A DNA stretch of 64,000 bases, taken from positions 4,551,665 through 4,615,664 of the forward strand of contig NZ_CP021850.1 of NCBI RefSeq assembly GCF_002896855.1. Reading direction: 5' to 3'. Every line of letters begins with the position of its first letter. The first letter of the stretch is position 1. Positions 9,234 through 23,482 of the stretch are shown in pieces. The notes below the pieces were generated by a model that had not been told where the DNA came from, did not search any database, and saw only the letters and a list, made by a program, of their open reading frames with translations. Position numbers and translations under genes: made by a program. The DNA comes from Clostridium thermosuccinogenes (lineage in GTDB: Bacteria; Bacillota; Clostridia; Acetivibrionales; DSM-5807).

Positions 9234-11717
9234 ATGGCAGATAATACAAATGAAATTAGGGAGCAAAAGATAATACCTGTAAATATTGAATCGGAAATGA
9301 AAAAGTCCTTTATGCAGTATGCCATGAGCGTTATAATCGAAAGAGCTTTACCTGACATAAGGGATGGACTAAAACCGGTTCACAGAAGAATTTTATATGC
9401 GATGTATGAGCTGGGTTTCACTCCGGATAAAGCATATAGAAAGTGTGCGACAACTGTTGGTGAAGTTCTGGGTAAATTTCACCCCCATGGTGATGCTGCG
9501 GTATATGACAGTTTGGTTCGCATGGCTCAGGATTTTTCATTGCGGCATATACTTATAGACGGGCACGGAAATTTCGGTTCGAGGGACGGCGACCCTGCGG
9601 CAGCTATGAGGTATACTGAAGCCAGATTATCTAAAATGGCCATGGAGATGCTGACGGACATAAACAAAGACACCGTTGATTTCAAACCAAATTTTGATGA
9701 GCATGAAATGGAGCCTGTGGTTCTCCCTTCAAGATTTCCAAACCTTTTAGTGAATGGATCATCCGGTATTGCTGTAGGTATGGCTACAAATATACCTCCG
9801 CACAATCTTGGAGAAGTTATAGATGGTATAATCAAAATTATAGACAATCCGGATATAAGCTTGGATGAATTAATGAAGACCATAAAGGGTCCGGATTTTC
9901 CAACAGCCGGTATTATCGTAGGCAGGCAGGGTATAAGGGAAGCCTATAGGACCGGAAAGGGAAGAATTACGCTGAGGGCGGAAACCGTGATAGAGCAGGT
10001 ATCCAGCACGAAACAGAGGATCATTGTCACGGAATTGCCCTATCAGGTAAACAAGGCGAGATTGATAGAAAAAATCGCAGAGCTGGTAAAAGAAAAAAGA
10101 ATTGAAGGAATTGCAGACCTGAGGGATGAATCGGGCAGGGAAGAACCCGTAAGAATTGTCATAGATCTGAAGAAGGATGCAAATGCCAATGTAGTGCTTA
10201 ACCTGCTTTATAAAAATACTCAGATGCAGGATACTTTCAGCGTAAATATGCTGGCTATTGTTGAGACGGAAGATAAAAAATATGAGCCAAGAATAGTCAA
10301 TCTCAGACAGGCAATTGATTATTATATAAAACATCAGGAAGATGTAATAATAAGAAGAACTAAGTTTGACCTGGACAAAGCGGAAGCCAGAGCCCACATT
10401 TTAGAAGGGTTGAAAATAGCTTTGGATCACCTGGATGAGGTGATAAAGATAATCAGAAATTCAAAAACCGAAGCCGACGCAAAACAGGGGCTTATGGATA
10501 GTTTCGGGTTAAGCGAAAAGCAATCCCAGGCTATTGTTGACATGAGGCTGGGAAGGCTTACAGGATTAGAAAGGGAAAAAATCGAAAATGAGTACAGAGA
10601 GCTTCTGGAGAGGATTAAGTACTTCAAGGATGTTCTGGCAAACGAATCTATGGTTCTGAAAATAATAAAAGATGAACTCACGGTCATAAAGGAAAAGTAT
10701 GCCGATGAAAGAAGAACCAAGATAATTGCCGATGAGGATGAAATAGATATTGAAGATCTTATTCAGGAGGAAGAAAGCGCGATAACCCTGACGCACTTCG
10801 GGTATATCAAAAGAATGCCGGCCGACACTTATAAAAGTCAAAAAAGAGGCGGAAAGGGAATCATTGGGCTTAGCACCAGGGAAGAGGATTTTGTTGAAAA
10901 CCTGTTTACGGCATCAACCCATCATTTCCTGCTGTTCTTTACCAACAAGGGGAAAGTGCACAGGCTTAAGGCTTACGAAATACCTGAAGGCAGCCGCCAG
11001 GCAAAGGGAACTGCAATAGTGAACCTGCTCCAGCTGGACGCCGATGAAAAGGTAACGACAGTGATTCCTGTTGCCGAATATAAAGAGGACAGCTACCTGA
11101 TAATGGCCACCAAGCATGGTCTGATAAAGAAGACCAAATTGATGGAATATGACAATATAAGAAAAGGAGGACTTACCGGCGTTGCCCTGAGAGAAAATGA
11201 TGAGCTTATAGATGTAAAGCTGACAGATGGGGATAAGGATATAATACTCGTCACAAGAAACGGTATGTCCATAAGATTCAATGAGAATGATGTCCGCCCG
11301 GTAGGCAGAGTGGCTCAGGGTGTGATTGGCGTAAAGCTTGAGGACGACGATAGTGTTATCGGTATGGAGGTTTGCTGCAACGACCCCTATTTGCTGGTTG
11401 TTACCGAAAAAGGCTTCGGAAAGAGGACGGAGCTGGAAGAATATAAGGTTCAGTCGAGGGGCGGCAAAGGAATATTGACATACAGGGTGACTGAAAAAAC
11501 CGGCAAAGTGGTCGGCATGAAGCTTGTGGATGACAACGATGACATAATGCTAATAAGTCAAGACGGCACAATAATTAGAATGAATGTGGATGATATAAGT
11601 GTTCTGGGAAGGGCAACCCAGGGGGTAACACTGATGAGGGTTGGTGAAGGAAACAACGTGGCTTGTATAGCCAAAATAGTTCCGGAAACCGATTCTGAAG
11701 ATGATAATGAAGAATAG
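9234..11717 (+). CDS. gyrA: DNA gyrase subunit A
   Basis: GyrA is the breakage-reunion subunit of the ATP-dependent supercoiling enzyme. The 827-residue protein has the [21 protein letters not shown] start and the catalytic tyrosine (Y127, in [10 protein letters not shown]). Six C-terminal beta-pinwheel blades follow, with the GyrA box near residue 535 (QKRGGKGI), which separates it from ParC. An acidic tail ends the protein. In the quinolone-resistance region the position of E. coli Ser83 is alanine (A88, [10 protein letters not shown]), while the Asp87 position is kept (D92). AGGAG lies nine bases before the ATG. gyrB is not adjacent and is expected across oriC. Confidence 0.97.
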   Translation: MADNTNEIREQKIIPVNIESEMKKSFMQYAMSVIIERALPDIRDGLKPVHRRILYAMYELGFTPDKAYRKCATTVGEVLGKFHPHGDAAVYDSLVRMAQDFSLRHILIDGHGNFGSRDGDPAAAMRYTEARLSKMAMEMLTDINKDTVDFKPNFDEHEMEPVVLPSRFPNLLVNGSSGIAVGMATNIPPHNLGEVIDGIIKIIDNPDISLDELMKTIKGPDFPTAGIIVGRQGIREAYRTGKGRITLRAETVIEQVSSTKQRIIVTELPYQVNKARLIEKIAELVKEKRIEGIADLRDESGREEPVRIVIDLKKDANANVVLNLLYKNTQMQDTFSVNMLAIVETEDKKYEPRIVNLRQAIDYYIKHQEDVIIRRTKFDLDKAEARAHILEGLKIALDHLDEVIKIIRNSKTEADAKQGLMDSFGLSEKQSQAIVDMRLGRLTGLEREKIENEYRELLERIKYFKDVLANESMVLKIIKDELTVIKEKYADERRTKIIADEDEIDIEDLIQEEESAITLTHFGYIKRMPADTYKSQKRGGKGIIGLSTREEDFVENLFTASTHHFLLFFTNKGKVHRLKAYEIPEGSRQAKGTAIVNLLQLDADEKVTTVIPVAEYKEDSYLIMATKHGLIKKTKLMEYDNIRKGGLTGVALRENDELIDVKLTDGDKDIILVTRNGMSIRFNENDVRPVGRVAQGVIGVKLEDDDSVIGMEVCCNDPYLLVVTEKGFGKRTELEEYKVQSRGGKGILTYRVTEKTGKVVGMKLVDDNDDIMLISQDGTIIRMNVDDISVLGRATQGVTLMRVGEGNNVACIAKIVPETDSEDDNEE

Positions 11718-11749
11718 GATATTTAAAACTGATAAATCTTGAAAAATAT

Positions 11750-11785
11750 AAAGGAGAGTTCACAGGGAGCTCTCCTTTATATTTT
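11750..11785 (+). terminator. Intrinsic terminator after gyrA
   Basis: AAAGGAGAG (11750-11758) pairs perfectly with CTCTCCTTT (11770-11778) and is followed by an AT/T-rich run. Confidence 0.8.
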
Positions 11786-11964
11786 TTGACAAGGTAGGAT
11801 ATTAATAAAGCATTTTAAATTAATCGGATATGTCTAAAAAGTCAATAGTTTTCTTTCTCTTTGGCCGCAAGTCAGTCACAAGATAAATTGACATAAGATT
11901 CAGTCAGTGACCATATCGACAGCAGATTCCATTACTCTGCCGATCCCCAAGGGATGCAAGTCTG

Positions 11965-12171
11965 CTAGGTACTTCCATCGCTATTAGAATTTTCATCGGT
12001 TGCATCTATACCATACTGATTCTCATCCATCGGCTCCATGTAATCCGACGGGTGCTCCAGCCTTTTTAAAACAACAGCAATTTCTTCAACACTTTTAAGA
12101 TTGCCGTCGGGAAGGACATTTACATTATATAGCCTTTCTGAAAGGCTTCTGTTTTCACGCTTTTGCTCCAT
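11965..12171 (-). CDS. Small hypothetical acidic protein
   Basis: A 68-residue open frame reads leftward from ATG 12171, preceded by a convincing GAGGTGAG ribosome binding site. The protein is hydrophilic: a basic start (MEQKRENRSLSERLY), a middle NLKSVEEIAVVLKRLEHPSDY, and an Asp/Glu/Asn/Ser-rich tail. It has no signal peptide, membrane span or motif I recognise. It stands alone between gyrA and the rRNA operon, opposite to both. Coding status rests on the ribosome binding site and amino-acid composition, so confidence is moderate. Confidence 0.5.
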   Translation of the reverse strand: MEQKRENRSLSERLYNVNVLPDGNLKSVEEIAVVLKRLEHPSDYMEPMDENQYGIDATDENSNSDGST

Positions 12172-12420
12172 AAACTCACCTCGTAAATCCATAAATTATC
12201 TTTAGGTATTTGCATAGAAATATGATATAAAAATCAAGCATTACTTAATATATGTCAAAACAGCAAAGTATATATCAGAAAGATGAATGTATTTTTGCTC
12301 AATGAAAAATAAAAAGAGAAAAATCAGGTTGATGAAGTTGGATATTGATGATATATTAATAAAGCTGTCGCTGATCAAAAAAACAACATGAATTTGGAAG
12401 AATAAACTTTCAAAAAGTTG

Positions 12421-12449
12421 TTGACACCAGTAAGACAGCATGATATAAT
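12421..12449 (+). promoter_or_regulatory. rRNA operon promoter P1
   Basis: TTGACA at 12421-12426 and TATAAT at 12444-12449 are both perfect, spaced 17 bp, about 150 bases ahead of mature 16S. A GC-rich hairpin and the 16S processing arm follow in the leader. Confidence 0.9.
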
Positions 12450-12601
12450 AATCAAGCCGCTTCGGTGAGGCGGCAAAAAAATTGGACTTTGAAAAGTAAA
12501 CAGTGTAAAGACAAAGGGAACTCGAAAATGAATTTGAGTTACGTGCTTATAAAAGCTAGTAAGTAAACAGAGCCAAAAGGCTTTTGAATAAAAGAAATCT
12601 T

Positions 12602-14309
<1,708 letters not shown>

Positions 14310-14456
14310 CGGTCCGAATCTGATGGATAGCATCAGGTGAGGACGAATCTTCTGGTCGATACCGGATAACAGAAATGTTACCGGTTAAAGAGTTCCTTGT
14401 CTACACTGTTTAGTTTTCAAAGCCCAATGAGGTTTTGAAAAAAGAAAAAGTACTGG

Positions 14457-14485
14457 TTGACATTTAAGCGTCAATCATGTATAAT
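14457..14485 (+). promoter_or_regulatory. Internal promoter upstream of tRNA-Ile in the rRNA spacer
   Basis: TTGACA at 14457-14462 and TATAAT at 14480-14485, 17-bp spacing, sit about 55 bases before tRNA-Ile. The surrounding block is nearly repeated at 14655-14700. Confidence 0.7.
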
Positions 14486-14538
14486 AAGAAGTCCCTGATG
14501 GTTAATAAGCCGTCAGAGAAAATTGGATATAATAATAT

Positions 14539-14615
<77 letters not shown>

Positions 14616-14665
14616 CTTTCTTGAATAGCTCAATAAGAGTTAGGAGAGAAGGAAAAAAGTACTGG

Positions 14666-14694
14666 TTGACATTGATATGCCAACCATGTATAAT
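14666..14694 (+). promoter_or_regulatory. Internal promoter upstream of 23S in the rRNA spacer
   Basis: TTGACA at 14666-14671 and TATAAT at 14689-14694, again 17-bp spacing, form a near copy of the block at 14457. The 23S processing arm (14751-14773) lies downstream. Confidence 0.7.
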
Positions 14695-14959
14695 AATAAA
14701 TCCCGGTTGATGAAGACTTAAAAAGTCAGAAGTCAGCCGAAGAACTTGCACTTTGAAAACTATATAATGTAAGTTGAAAATTGTTAGAACCGAGCAGTAA
14801 TGCGAAGGTTATAGCAGTTTTCAGAAGATGAGAAGACAAGAAAAAATAAGGGTAACAAGTATCGAAAGGTATGCGTGACTCTTAGGAAGTCTTCACAAGA
14901 TGGTTAAAAGACAATCACTTGAAGAGAACCGAAAGATATCGAGAGATCGTATCTAAGAA

Positions 14960-17872
<2,913 letters not shown>

Positions 17873-18097
17873 AAGAAAAGAAGGTCTTTTAATAGTCTGA
17901 AAGTGAAGACAAGTCTTCGAAGAAAGCTTACATTATATAGTTTTGAGAGTGCAAGAAATTGCACAAAGTTTATAAAATTGTTAGATGCAAGTAGTGCAAG
18001 GAAGCCGACTGCTGAGGAACGGAATTTATGAAAGATAAATGAGTACCGGAGGCAGGAAGGCTGACGCAGCAATACGAAGCATATCACAATTTTAGAT

Positions 18098-18215
18098 ATC
18101 TGGTGGCAATAACGAGAAGGAAACACCCGTACCCATTCCGAACACGGCAGTTAAGCTTCTCAGTGCCGATGATACTTGGACGGAGACGTCCTGGGAAAGT
18201 AGGTCGCTGCCAGAT
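18098..18215 (+). rRNA. rrf: 5S ribosomal RNA
   Basis: The 118-nt gene is bounded by complementary ends ATCTGGTGGC and GCTGCCAGAT. It contains the conserved ACACCCGTACCCATTCCGAACACGG region. It is the last gene of the operon and is followed by a strong terminator. Confidence 0.96.
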
Positions 18216-18225
18216 TTATATCAGA

Positions 18226-18256
18226 ACCCTGAGGTTATTCACCTCAGGGTTTTGTT
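18226..18256 (+). terminator. rRNA operon terminator
   Basis: AACCCTGAGGT (18226-18235) pairs with ACCTCAGGGTT (18241-18251) over a short loop and is followed by a T-rich run. The next 300 bases hold no gene; a TATAAT at 18484-18489 may belong to the agrB promoter. Confidence 0.88.
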
Positions 18257-18560
18257 GTATTTGTGAAATAATTTTTGTAACATTTCTTTTTGCCCTGATT
18301 GCTACTTGAGTAAGTGTCCATTGACTCAGTTTTCGGCTGAAACATAGCCATTAATCCGACTGATTCTTTTTAATTCCAACATGCAGGATGCTATAAAATG
18401 GGAGTTTAAGCTTGGCATTTATCTTTACTTTATGACGATATGGCAAAGACAACTTTTTTATACCCAAATATAACAGAATAGTGTATAATACTAGTTAATA
18501 ATCTTACAAATTAAGAAAATTTTTGTGGATAAAAATTGAACCCAGGGAGGGAATGATCAA

Positions 18561-19208
18561 ATGAGATTCATACAATCATGCTCCTATGCCTGCGCAAAAT
18601 ATCTCTCCACACAGCTTAACGAAAATCATGAAAAGAGAAGAATATACTATTATGGTTTTCAGGTTGTGATCGGCGCTATAGTTAAAGGGTTTTTCCTCGT
18701 ATCGATCTCTTTCCTGTTCGGGGCATTAATACCTGCCCTCATTGTAGCTGCTGCATTTGGGCTTCTAAGGAAGGCAGCGGGCGGATATCACATGGACACT
18801 TATTCAAAATGCATAGTACTTTCCATGACTTTATTTATCTCGGCAGCGTTAATAGCGAGATATACATATCCATATTGGACAGAGTGGAGCCTGATCGTTC
18901 TGATAGCCGTGGTTTTTGCAATCAGCATCCCGGTTCTTATAAAATGGGCGCCATCAGATACTCCCAACAGACCTATAACGAAACCGGAAGAAATCAAGAA
19001 GTTTAAACGGTCTTCCATTATTTATATGGTAGTTTGGTTATTGCTGGCTTTTTTAACCTTGCATCTGGAAATCGGAAAATACCAGCAATACATTATAGCT
19101 GCATCTTTTGGAGTTCTTCAGGAGCTGTTTGCCATAAGTCCGATAGGATATCGGCTTTTTAGCAAAATCAGCAAAGGCATGGATAATATAAAAGTATTTT
19201 CCCGTTAA
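18561..19208 (+). CDS. agrB: AgrB-family accessory gene regulator (peptide-processing membrane protease)
   Basis: AgrB proteins cut the AgrD precursor and help make a cyclic thiolactone signal peptide. This 215-residue protein has several hydrophobic spans. In the sequence RKAAGGYHMDTYSKC it carries Arg70, His77 and Cys84, the same numbering and spacing as the catalytic His/Cys of Staphylococcus aureus AgrB, so it looks active. The ATG at 18561 follows AGGGAGGGAATGATCAA. No agrC, agrA or recognisable agrD is next to it. A 41-codon frame at 19323-19448 with three clustered cysteines does not look like AgrD. Its substrate is therefore unknown. Confidence 0.85.
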   Translation: MRFIQSCSYACAKYLSTQLNENHEKRRIYYYGFQVVIGAIVKGFFLVSISFLFGALIPALIVAAAFGLLRKAAGGYHMDTYSKCIVLSMTLFISAALIARYTYPYWTEWSLIVLIAVVFAISIPVLIKWAPSDTPNRPITKPEEIKKFKRSSIIYMVVWLLLAFLTLHLEIGKYQQYIIAASFGVLQELFAISPIGYRLFSKISKGMDNIKVFSR

Positions 19209-19645
19209 AATCACCGTTCTAAAAAACACTGTTCGGAGAATTTACTCTTTCCTAACAATTTCTTTACAAAACAGCATCATAGTATTAAAATTATAAAGCA
19301 TATAGAAGGATATCAGCCACTCGTGAAAATGTTAACATGGCTTACCAAAAAAGAGCAAAGTGGTAATTTTCAGTGTGGCTGCATCTTTACAAATATATGT
19401 GACTTATATCAAAGAAAAATTGCTGAGATTAATTTAAGATGTAAATAAGATATCTCAAAATAAATTTGCTGATGATTAGTTGCCTGTCAACAACGGATCT
19501 AAAATACCGTACAAACAGGGCTTGCTTGACGGAGGTTTATAATGTCAGCTGCTATTGGGAGTCACGCTTTCTAATAATTTAAAGCATAAGATTCATACTA
19601 GTGATATAGCAATAAAGTAAAATTGTCGGAAAGGTATATGGAAAA
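19209..19645. other. agrB-nadA intergenic region with two possible tiny ORFs
   Basis: No standard gene is present. A GTG frame at 19323-19448 would encode 41 residues ending KIAEINLRCK and holding NFQCGCIFTNIC, with a distant GAAGGA. A ten-codon frame at 19542-19574 (MSAAIGSHAF) has a textbook GGAGG seven bases upstream. Either could be chance. The stretch presumably also holds the nadABC promoter. Confidence 0.3.
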
Positions 19646-20557
19646 ATGGATAAAAGGGAGTTAATTGAAAAAATTCAAGCATTAAAAAAGGAAAGGAATG
19701 CGGTAATAGTTGCACATAACTATCAGGTAGATGATGTACAGGAAGTTGCCGATATCGTTGGAGATTCCTTTGCTTTAAGCAAGTACTGTGCATCCGGCAA
19801 TGCGGATGTTATTGTGTTTTGCGGAGTGCACTTCATGGCTGAAAGTGCAAAGATCTTATCACCGGAAAAAACGGTTCTTCTTCCTGAAAAGGATGCAGGA
19901 TGTCCTATGGCCGATATGGTTACGGCAGATGCTTTGCGAAGGGAAAAGGAAAAATATAAGGATGCGGCTGTCGTCTGCTATATTAACTCTTCGGCTGAGG
20001 TAAAAGCCGAATGTGATGTATGCTGCACATCATCAAATGCTTTGAAGGTTGTGGGGTCGCTAAAGGAAAAAGACATACTTTTCGTTCCCGACCAGAATTT
20101 GGGAAGCTATATAGCAGCTAAGCTTCAGGAGAAGAACTTCATCCTGTGGAAAGGTTTCTGTGCTACCCACCATAGGATCAAAAAGGATGAGGTCATTAAA
20201 ATCAGGGAAATGCATCCCGATGCCTTGGTGCTGGTTCATCCGGAGTGTCGGCCTGAAGTAGTTGAAATGGCTGATTTTGTCGGAAGCACTAAGCAGATAA
20301 TAGATTATGCCAACAGCTCCCCTCATCAGAAATTTATCATAGGTACGGAGATGGGAGTCTTGTATAAGCTGAAAAAGGATAATCCGGGCAAGACATTTTA
20401 TTTACTGTCTCCAGGCTTGATTTGCCCCAATATGAAAAAAACATCCTTGGAAAGCGTATATAATGCATTAAATGAAATGAAATATGAGATCAATGTCGAT
20501 CCACAGATCAGTGCCAAAGCAAGAAGGGCGCTGGACAGAATGCTGGAGCTTGGGTAG
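19646..20557 (+). CDS. nadA: Quinolinate synthase A
   Basis: NadA condenses iminoaspartate from NadB with dihydroxyacetone phosphate to give quinolinate, the NAD precursor. The 303-residue protein has the three cysteines that hold its [4Fe-4S] cluster at C86 (GCPMADM), C172 (GFCATHH) and C260 (LICPNMKKT). Further family blocks are [18 protein letters not shown] and PDQNLG. The length fits the short thermophile/clostridial type. The ATG at 19646 follows GGAAAGG. nadB and nadC follow in the same direction, giving the complete aspartate-to-nicotinate-mononucleotide route. Confidence 0.96.
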   Translation: MDKRELIEKIQALKKERNAVIVAHNYQVDDVQEVADIVGDSFALSKYCASGNADVIVFCGVHFMAESAKILSPEKTVLLPEKDAGCPMADMVTADALRREKEKYKDAAVVCYINSSAEVKAECDVCCTSSNALKVVGSLKEKDILFVPDQNLGSYIAAKLQEKNFILWKGFCATHHRIKKDEVIKIREMHPDALVLVHPECRPEVVEMADFVGSTKQIIDYANSSPHQKFIIGTEMGVLYKLKKDNPGKTFYLLSPGLICPNMKKTSLESVYNALNEMKYEINVDPQISAKARRALDRMLELG

Positions 20558-20594
20558 ATAATATTTGGCAGAATATATGAAGGAAGGTCTTCTT

Positions 20595-22190
20595 TTGAAT
20601 AGATATATAGCTGATTTTAATTCTGACGAGATAGAAAAAGAATATCATGATGTGTTGGTAATAGGCAGCGGTATTGCCGGTGTTTACACGGCCCTTGAAA
20701 TACCTGAGGAATATGATATAGCCATACTTACCAAGGAAACGATAGAGATAAGCAATTCCGTGCTTGCGCAGGGAGGAATAGCGGTATCCCTGGACAAGGA
20801 GGATTCTCCCGAGCTACATTTCAAGGATACCCTTTATGCCGGTGCCGGATTGTGCGATGAAGAGAGCGTATGGGTGCTTGTTAATGAAGCTGCTGATAAT
20901 ATTGAAAAATTGCTGGAGTACGGTGTAAACTTCGACAGAAAAAAGCAGGGAGAGCTGGCCTTTGGCAGGGAAGCCGCCCACAGCAAAAACCGCATCATCC
21001 ATGCTGGGGACACTACGGGGAAAGAGGTATGTGACAAGCTCATATCGGTTGTAAGAACAAGAAACAATATCAAAATAAAAGAGAGAACTTTTGCTATAGA
21101 CCTCATCACTGAGGATAACAAATGCAAGGGTATACTTGCCTATGATGAAGATACTGCTTCAAAAAAGCTTTATTTATCAAATGTGGTGATATGTGCGACT
21201 GGTGGTTTTGGTCAGCTATATTCCAGAACTACCAATCCGGAGGTTGCCACCGGTGATGGAATCTGTCTTGCATACAGGGCCGGTGCCCGGTTGATGGATC
21301 TGGAGTTCATACAATTCCATCCCACTGTGCTGTACCATCCTTTAAATAAGAGCTTTCTCATATCCGAAGCTGTGCGGGGAGAGGGAGCTATCCTGAGGAA
21401 CATACACGGAAAGAGGTTTATGCCCGAGTATCATGAATTATGTGAGCTTGCACCCAGAGATGTGGTATCAAGGGCAATTTTTCAAGAAATGAAGAAGACA
21501 GGAGCTACCAATGTATTTCTGGATATCACCTTTAAAGATAAGGAGTATTTGGAAAACCGGTTTCCCAACATATATAAGACATGTCTTAGCTATGGAATAG
21601 ATATGGCAAAGGACTATATACCTGTGGCTCCGGCTGAACACTACTGCATGGGGGGAATCCGTACTGATGCCTTTGGAAGGACAGGAATTGAAGGTTTTTA
21701 TGCCTGTGGCGAAACTGCATGCACAGGGATACACGGAGCAAACAGGCTGGCCAGCAACTCCCTGCTGGAAGGGCTGGTTTTTGGCAGGAAGATCGGCCAG
21801 GAAGTAAGCAAGATTCTGAAAGATAGCGGCAAACGGAAATTTGACATCTCCATAAAGTATTCAGCCAACCGTTCAGAAGCTACAGTGAATGCCGATGAGG
21901 TGATCCGGCATATACAGAAGATCATGACGGAGCATGTAGGCATAGTTAGGAACAGGGAAGGCCTTCTGCTGGCAAAACAGGAGGTAGGAAATTATTTTGA
22001 CCTCATTAAGAATATGAAAAATAGCACCTTAAGGGATTACGAAATGCAGAATATCGTACTTTTGGCTACGCTTATTATAGAGTCGGCCCTGGAACGGGAA
22101 GAGAGCAGGGGAGCCCACTATAGGACGGATTTCAACAAAACGGATGATGTAAACTGGAAAAGAAATATAATAAAAAAATTAGAAATATAA
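20595..22190 (+). CDS. nadB: L-aspartate oxidase
   Basis: NadB is the FAD enzyme that oxidises aspartate to iminoaspartate for NadA. The FAD-binding GSGIAGVYTALE motif lies near the N-terminus. The active-site region HPTVLY, the EAVRGEGAILRN block and the CGETACTGIHGANRLASNSLLEGLVFG segment typify the succinate dehydrogenase/NadB flavoprotein family. The TTG at 20595, with AGGAAGG seven bases ahead, gives 531 residues starting MNRYIADF, similar to clostridial NadB. TTG 20565 or ATG 20577 would extend it by up to ten residues but lack a good ribosome binding site. Confidence 0.93.
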   Translation: MNRYIADFNSDEIEKEYHDVLVIGSGIAGVYTALEIPEEYDIAILTKETIEISNSVLAQGGIAVSLDKEDSPELHFKDTLYAGAGLCDEESVWVLVNEAADNIEKLLEYGVNFDRKKQGELAFGREAAHSKNRIIHAGDTTGKEVCDKLISVVRTRNNIKIKERTFAIDLITEDNKCKGILAYDEDTASKKLYLSNVVICATGGFGQLYSRTTNPEVATGDGICLAYRAGARLMDLEFIQFHPTVLYHPLNKSFLISEAVRGEGAILRNIHGKRFMPEYHELCELAPRDVVSRAIFQEMKKTGATNVFLDITFKDKEYLENRFPNIYKTCLSYGIDMAKDYIPVAPAEHYCMGGIRTDAFGRTGIEGFYACGETACTGIHGANRLASNSLLEGLVFGRKIGQEVSKILKDSGKRKFDISIKYSANRSEATVNADEVIRHIQKIMTEHVGIVRNREGLLLAKQEVGNYFDLIKNMKNSTLRDYEMQNIVLLATLIIESALEREESRGAHYRTDFNKTDDVNWKRNIIKKLEI

Positions 22191-22246
22191 GCAAACATTT
22201 ATGACGGATATAATAATTAAAGAAATTTCTTAGAGGGGTGTTGCTG

Positions 22247-23083
22247 ATGCACATAGATAAATTTTACATAGATGACCTTATAATAAACTCTCTAAAAGAG
22301 GATATGCCTATGGGGGATATCACTACCGATAATCTGATAGATATCAATTCAACCTCCGAAGCAAGGCTTATCGCCAAGGAAAGAGGCATCATTGCAGGGC
22401 TGGATGTAGCAAAGAGGGTTTTTGAAATATTGGATGAAAAGGTTGTGTTTTTAAAAAGAGTTGATGACGGAACCTTGGTAGATCGGGGGGACGTAATAGC
22501 AGAAATAAGGGGAAACACCAGGGCATTGCTAAAAGGTGAAAGAACTGCCCTTAATCTGATTCAGAGATTATCCGGAGTGGCAACCAAAACCAATGAATTG
22601 TGTGAGAAGATAAAAGATCTGCCGGCTAAGATCGTTGATACGAGAAAAACAACGCCGGGCATGAGGTTTTTAGAAAAGTATGCGGTAAGGGCTGGCGGCG
22701 GACAAAACCATAGATTTTGCCTTTCCGACGGAGTTCTGATAAAAGACAATCATATAAAGGCTGCCGGTGGCATTAAAAAAGCTGTAGAAATAATAAGAAA
22801 CCGGATACCTCACACCATAAAAATTGAAGTGGAGACGGAAACCCTTGAACAAGTGCAGGAGGCACTGGAGGCTGGGGTTGATATTATAATGCTGGATAAT
22901 ATGAGCCTTGACATGATGAAACAGGCCGTGGAATTGATAAACGGAAGAGCGCTGGTGGAAGCTTCCGGAAATGTGAATATTGATACGGTATATAATATTG
23001 CCCTTACAGGGGTGGACATAATTTCTGTAGGTGCAATAACCCATTCTGTTAAAGCTCTTGACATCAGCATGAGGATAATATAA
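22247..23083 (+). CDS. nadC: Nicotinate-nucleotide pyrophosphorylase (carboxylating)
   Basis: NadC converts quinolinate and phosphoribosyl pyrophosphate to nicotinate mononucleotide. The 278-residue protein shows EDMPMGDITTD, the RTALNLIQRLSGVAT block, TRKTTPGMR, GGGQNHRFCLSD and the KDNHI and VEVETETLEQ segments that bind substrate. The ATG at 22247 follows GAGGGG (22233-22238). It is the last gene of nadABC. A terminator hairpin begins two bases after its stop codon. Confidence 0.96.
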   Translation: MHIDKFYIDDLIINSLKEDMPMGDITTDNLIDINSTSEARLIAKERGIIAGLDVAKRVFEILDEKVVFLKRVDDGTLVDRGDVIAEIRGNTRALLKGERTALNLIQRLSGVATKTNELCEKIKDLPAKIVDTRKTTPGMRFLEKYAVRAGGGQNHRFCLSDGVLIKDNHIKAAGGIKKAVEIIRNRIPHTIKIEVETETLEQVQEALEAGVDIIMLDNMSLDMMKQAVELINGRALVEASGNVNIDTVYNIALTGVDIISVGAITHSVKALDISMRII

Positions 23084-23084
23084 C

Positions 23085-23119
23085 CTGTGGATAAAAAATC
23101 ACGTTATCCACAGATTTTT
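23085..23119 (+). terminator. nadC terminator whose stem is two inverted DnaA boxes
   Basis: CTGTGGATAA (23085-23094) and TTATCCACAG (23104-23113) pair perfectly over 10 bp and are followed by TTTTT. Each arm contains an exact 9-base DnaA box (TTATCCACA), so the site could both end transcription and bind DnaA. Confidence 0.65.
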
Positions 23120-23198
23120 GTGAAATAAGCATGTTTATAATGTTAATAATTCTACAACCAGCTAAAATAGCAGCTTAGAGGGATGTGATTAATAAACA

Positions 23199-23236
23199 AG
23201 GATATCCACAGTCTTGTGGATATCCTATTATTTTTT
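23199..23236 (+). terminator. Second hairpin terminator downstream of nadC
   Basis: AGGATATCCACA (23199-23210) pairs perfectly with TGTGGATATCCT (23215-23226) and is followed by a T-rich run. Each arm again holds a DnaA-box-like core (TATCCACA). The remaining bases to 23482 hold no gene that I can see. Confidence 0.65.
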
Positions 23237-23482
23237 CCACTTTTTACACAAATATTCGAGAATGCTTTCGCTGACTCCCGGTATAAAAGTCTTATTTGAT
23301 TCCTGCATAATAGTATCACCGGTTTATAGGTTGTGAATTATGAAAGAGAGCTGGCGTATAATGAGTAAAATAAAGCAGGACAATCGGTTACTATCTGTAT
23401 TATTATGATAGCTATATTATTAATAATAGAGTTAGAGTTATGAGATTTATAGCGATAGGACAGACTAATTGAACACTGGCAG

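Noticed and set aside
19323-19448. 41-codon frame as AgrD precursor of the AgrB protein
   Set aside because: It has cysteines but lacks the amphipathic start and acidic tail of AgrD, and the ribosome binding site is distant. Support is too thin to call it.
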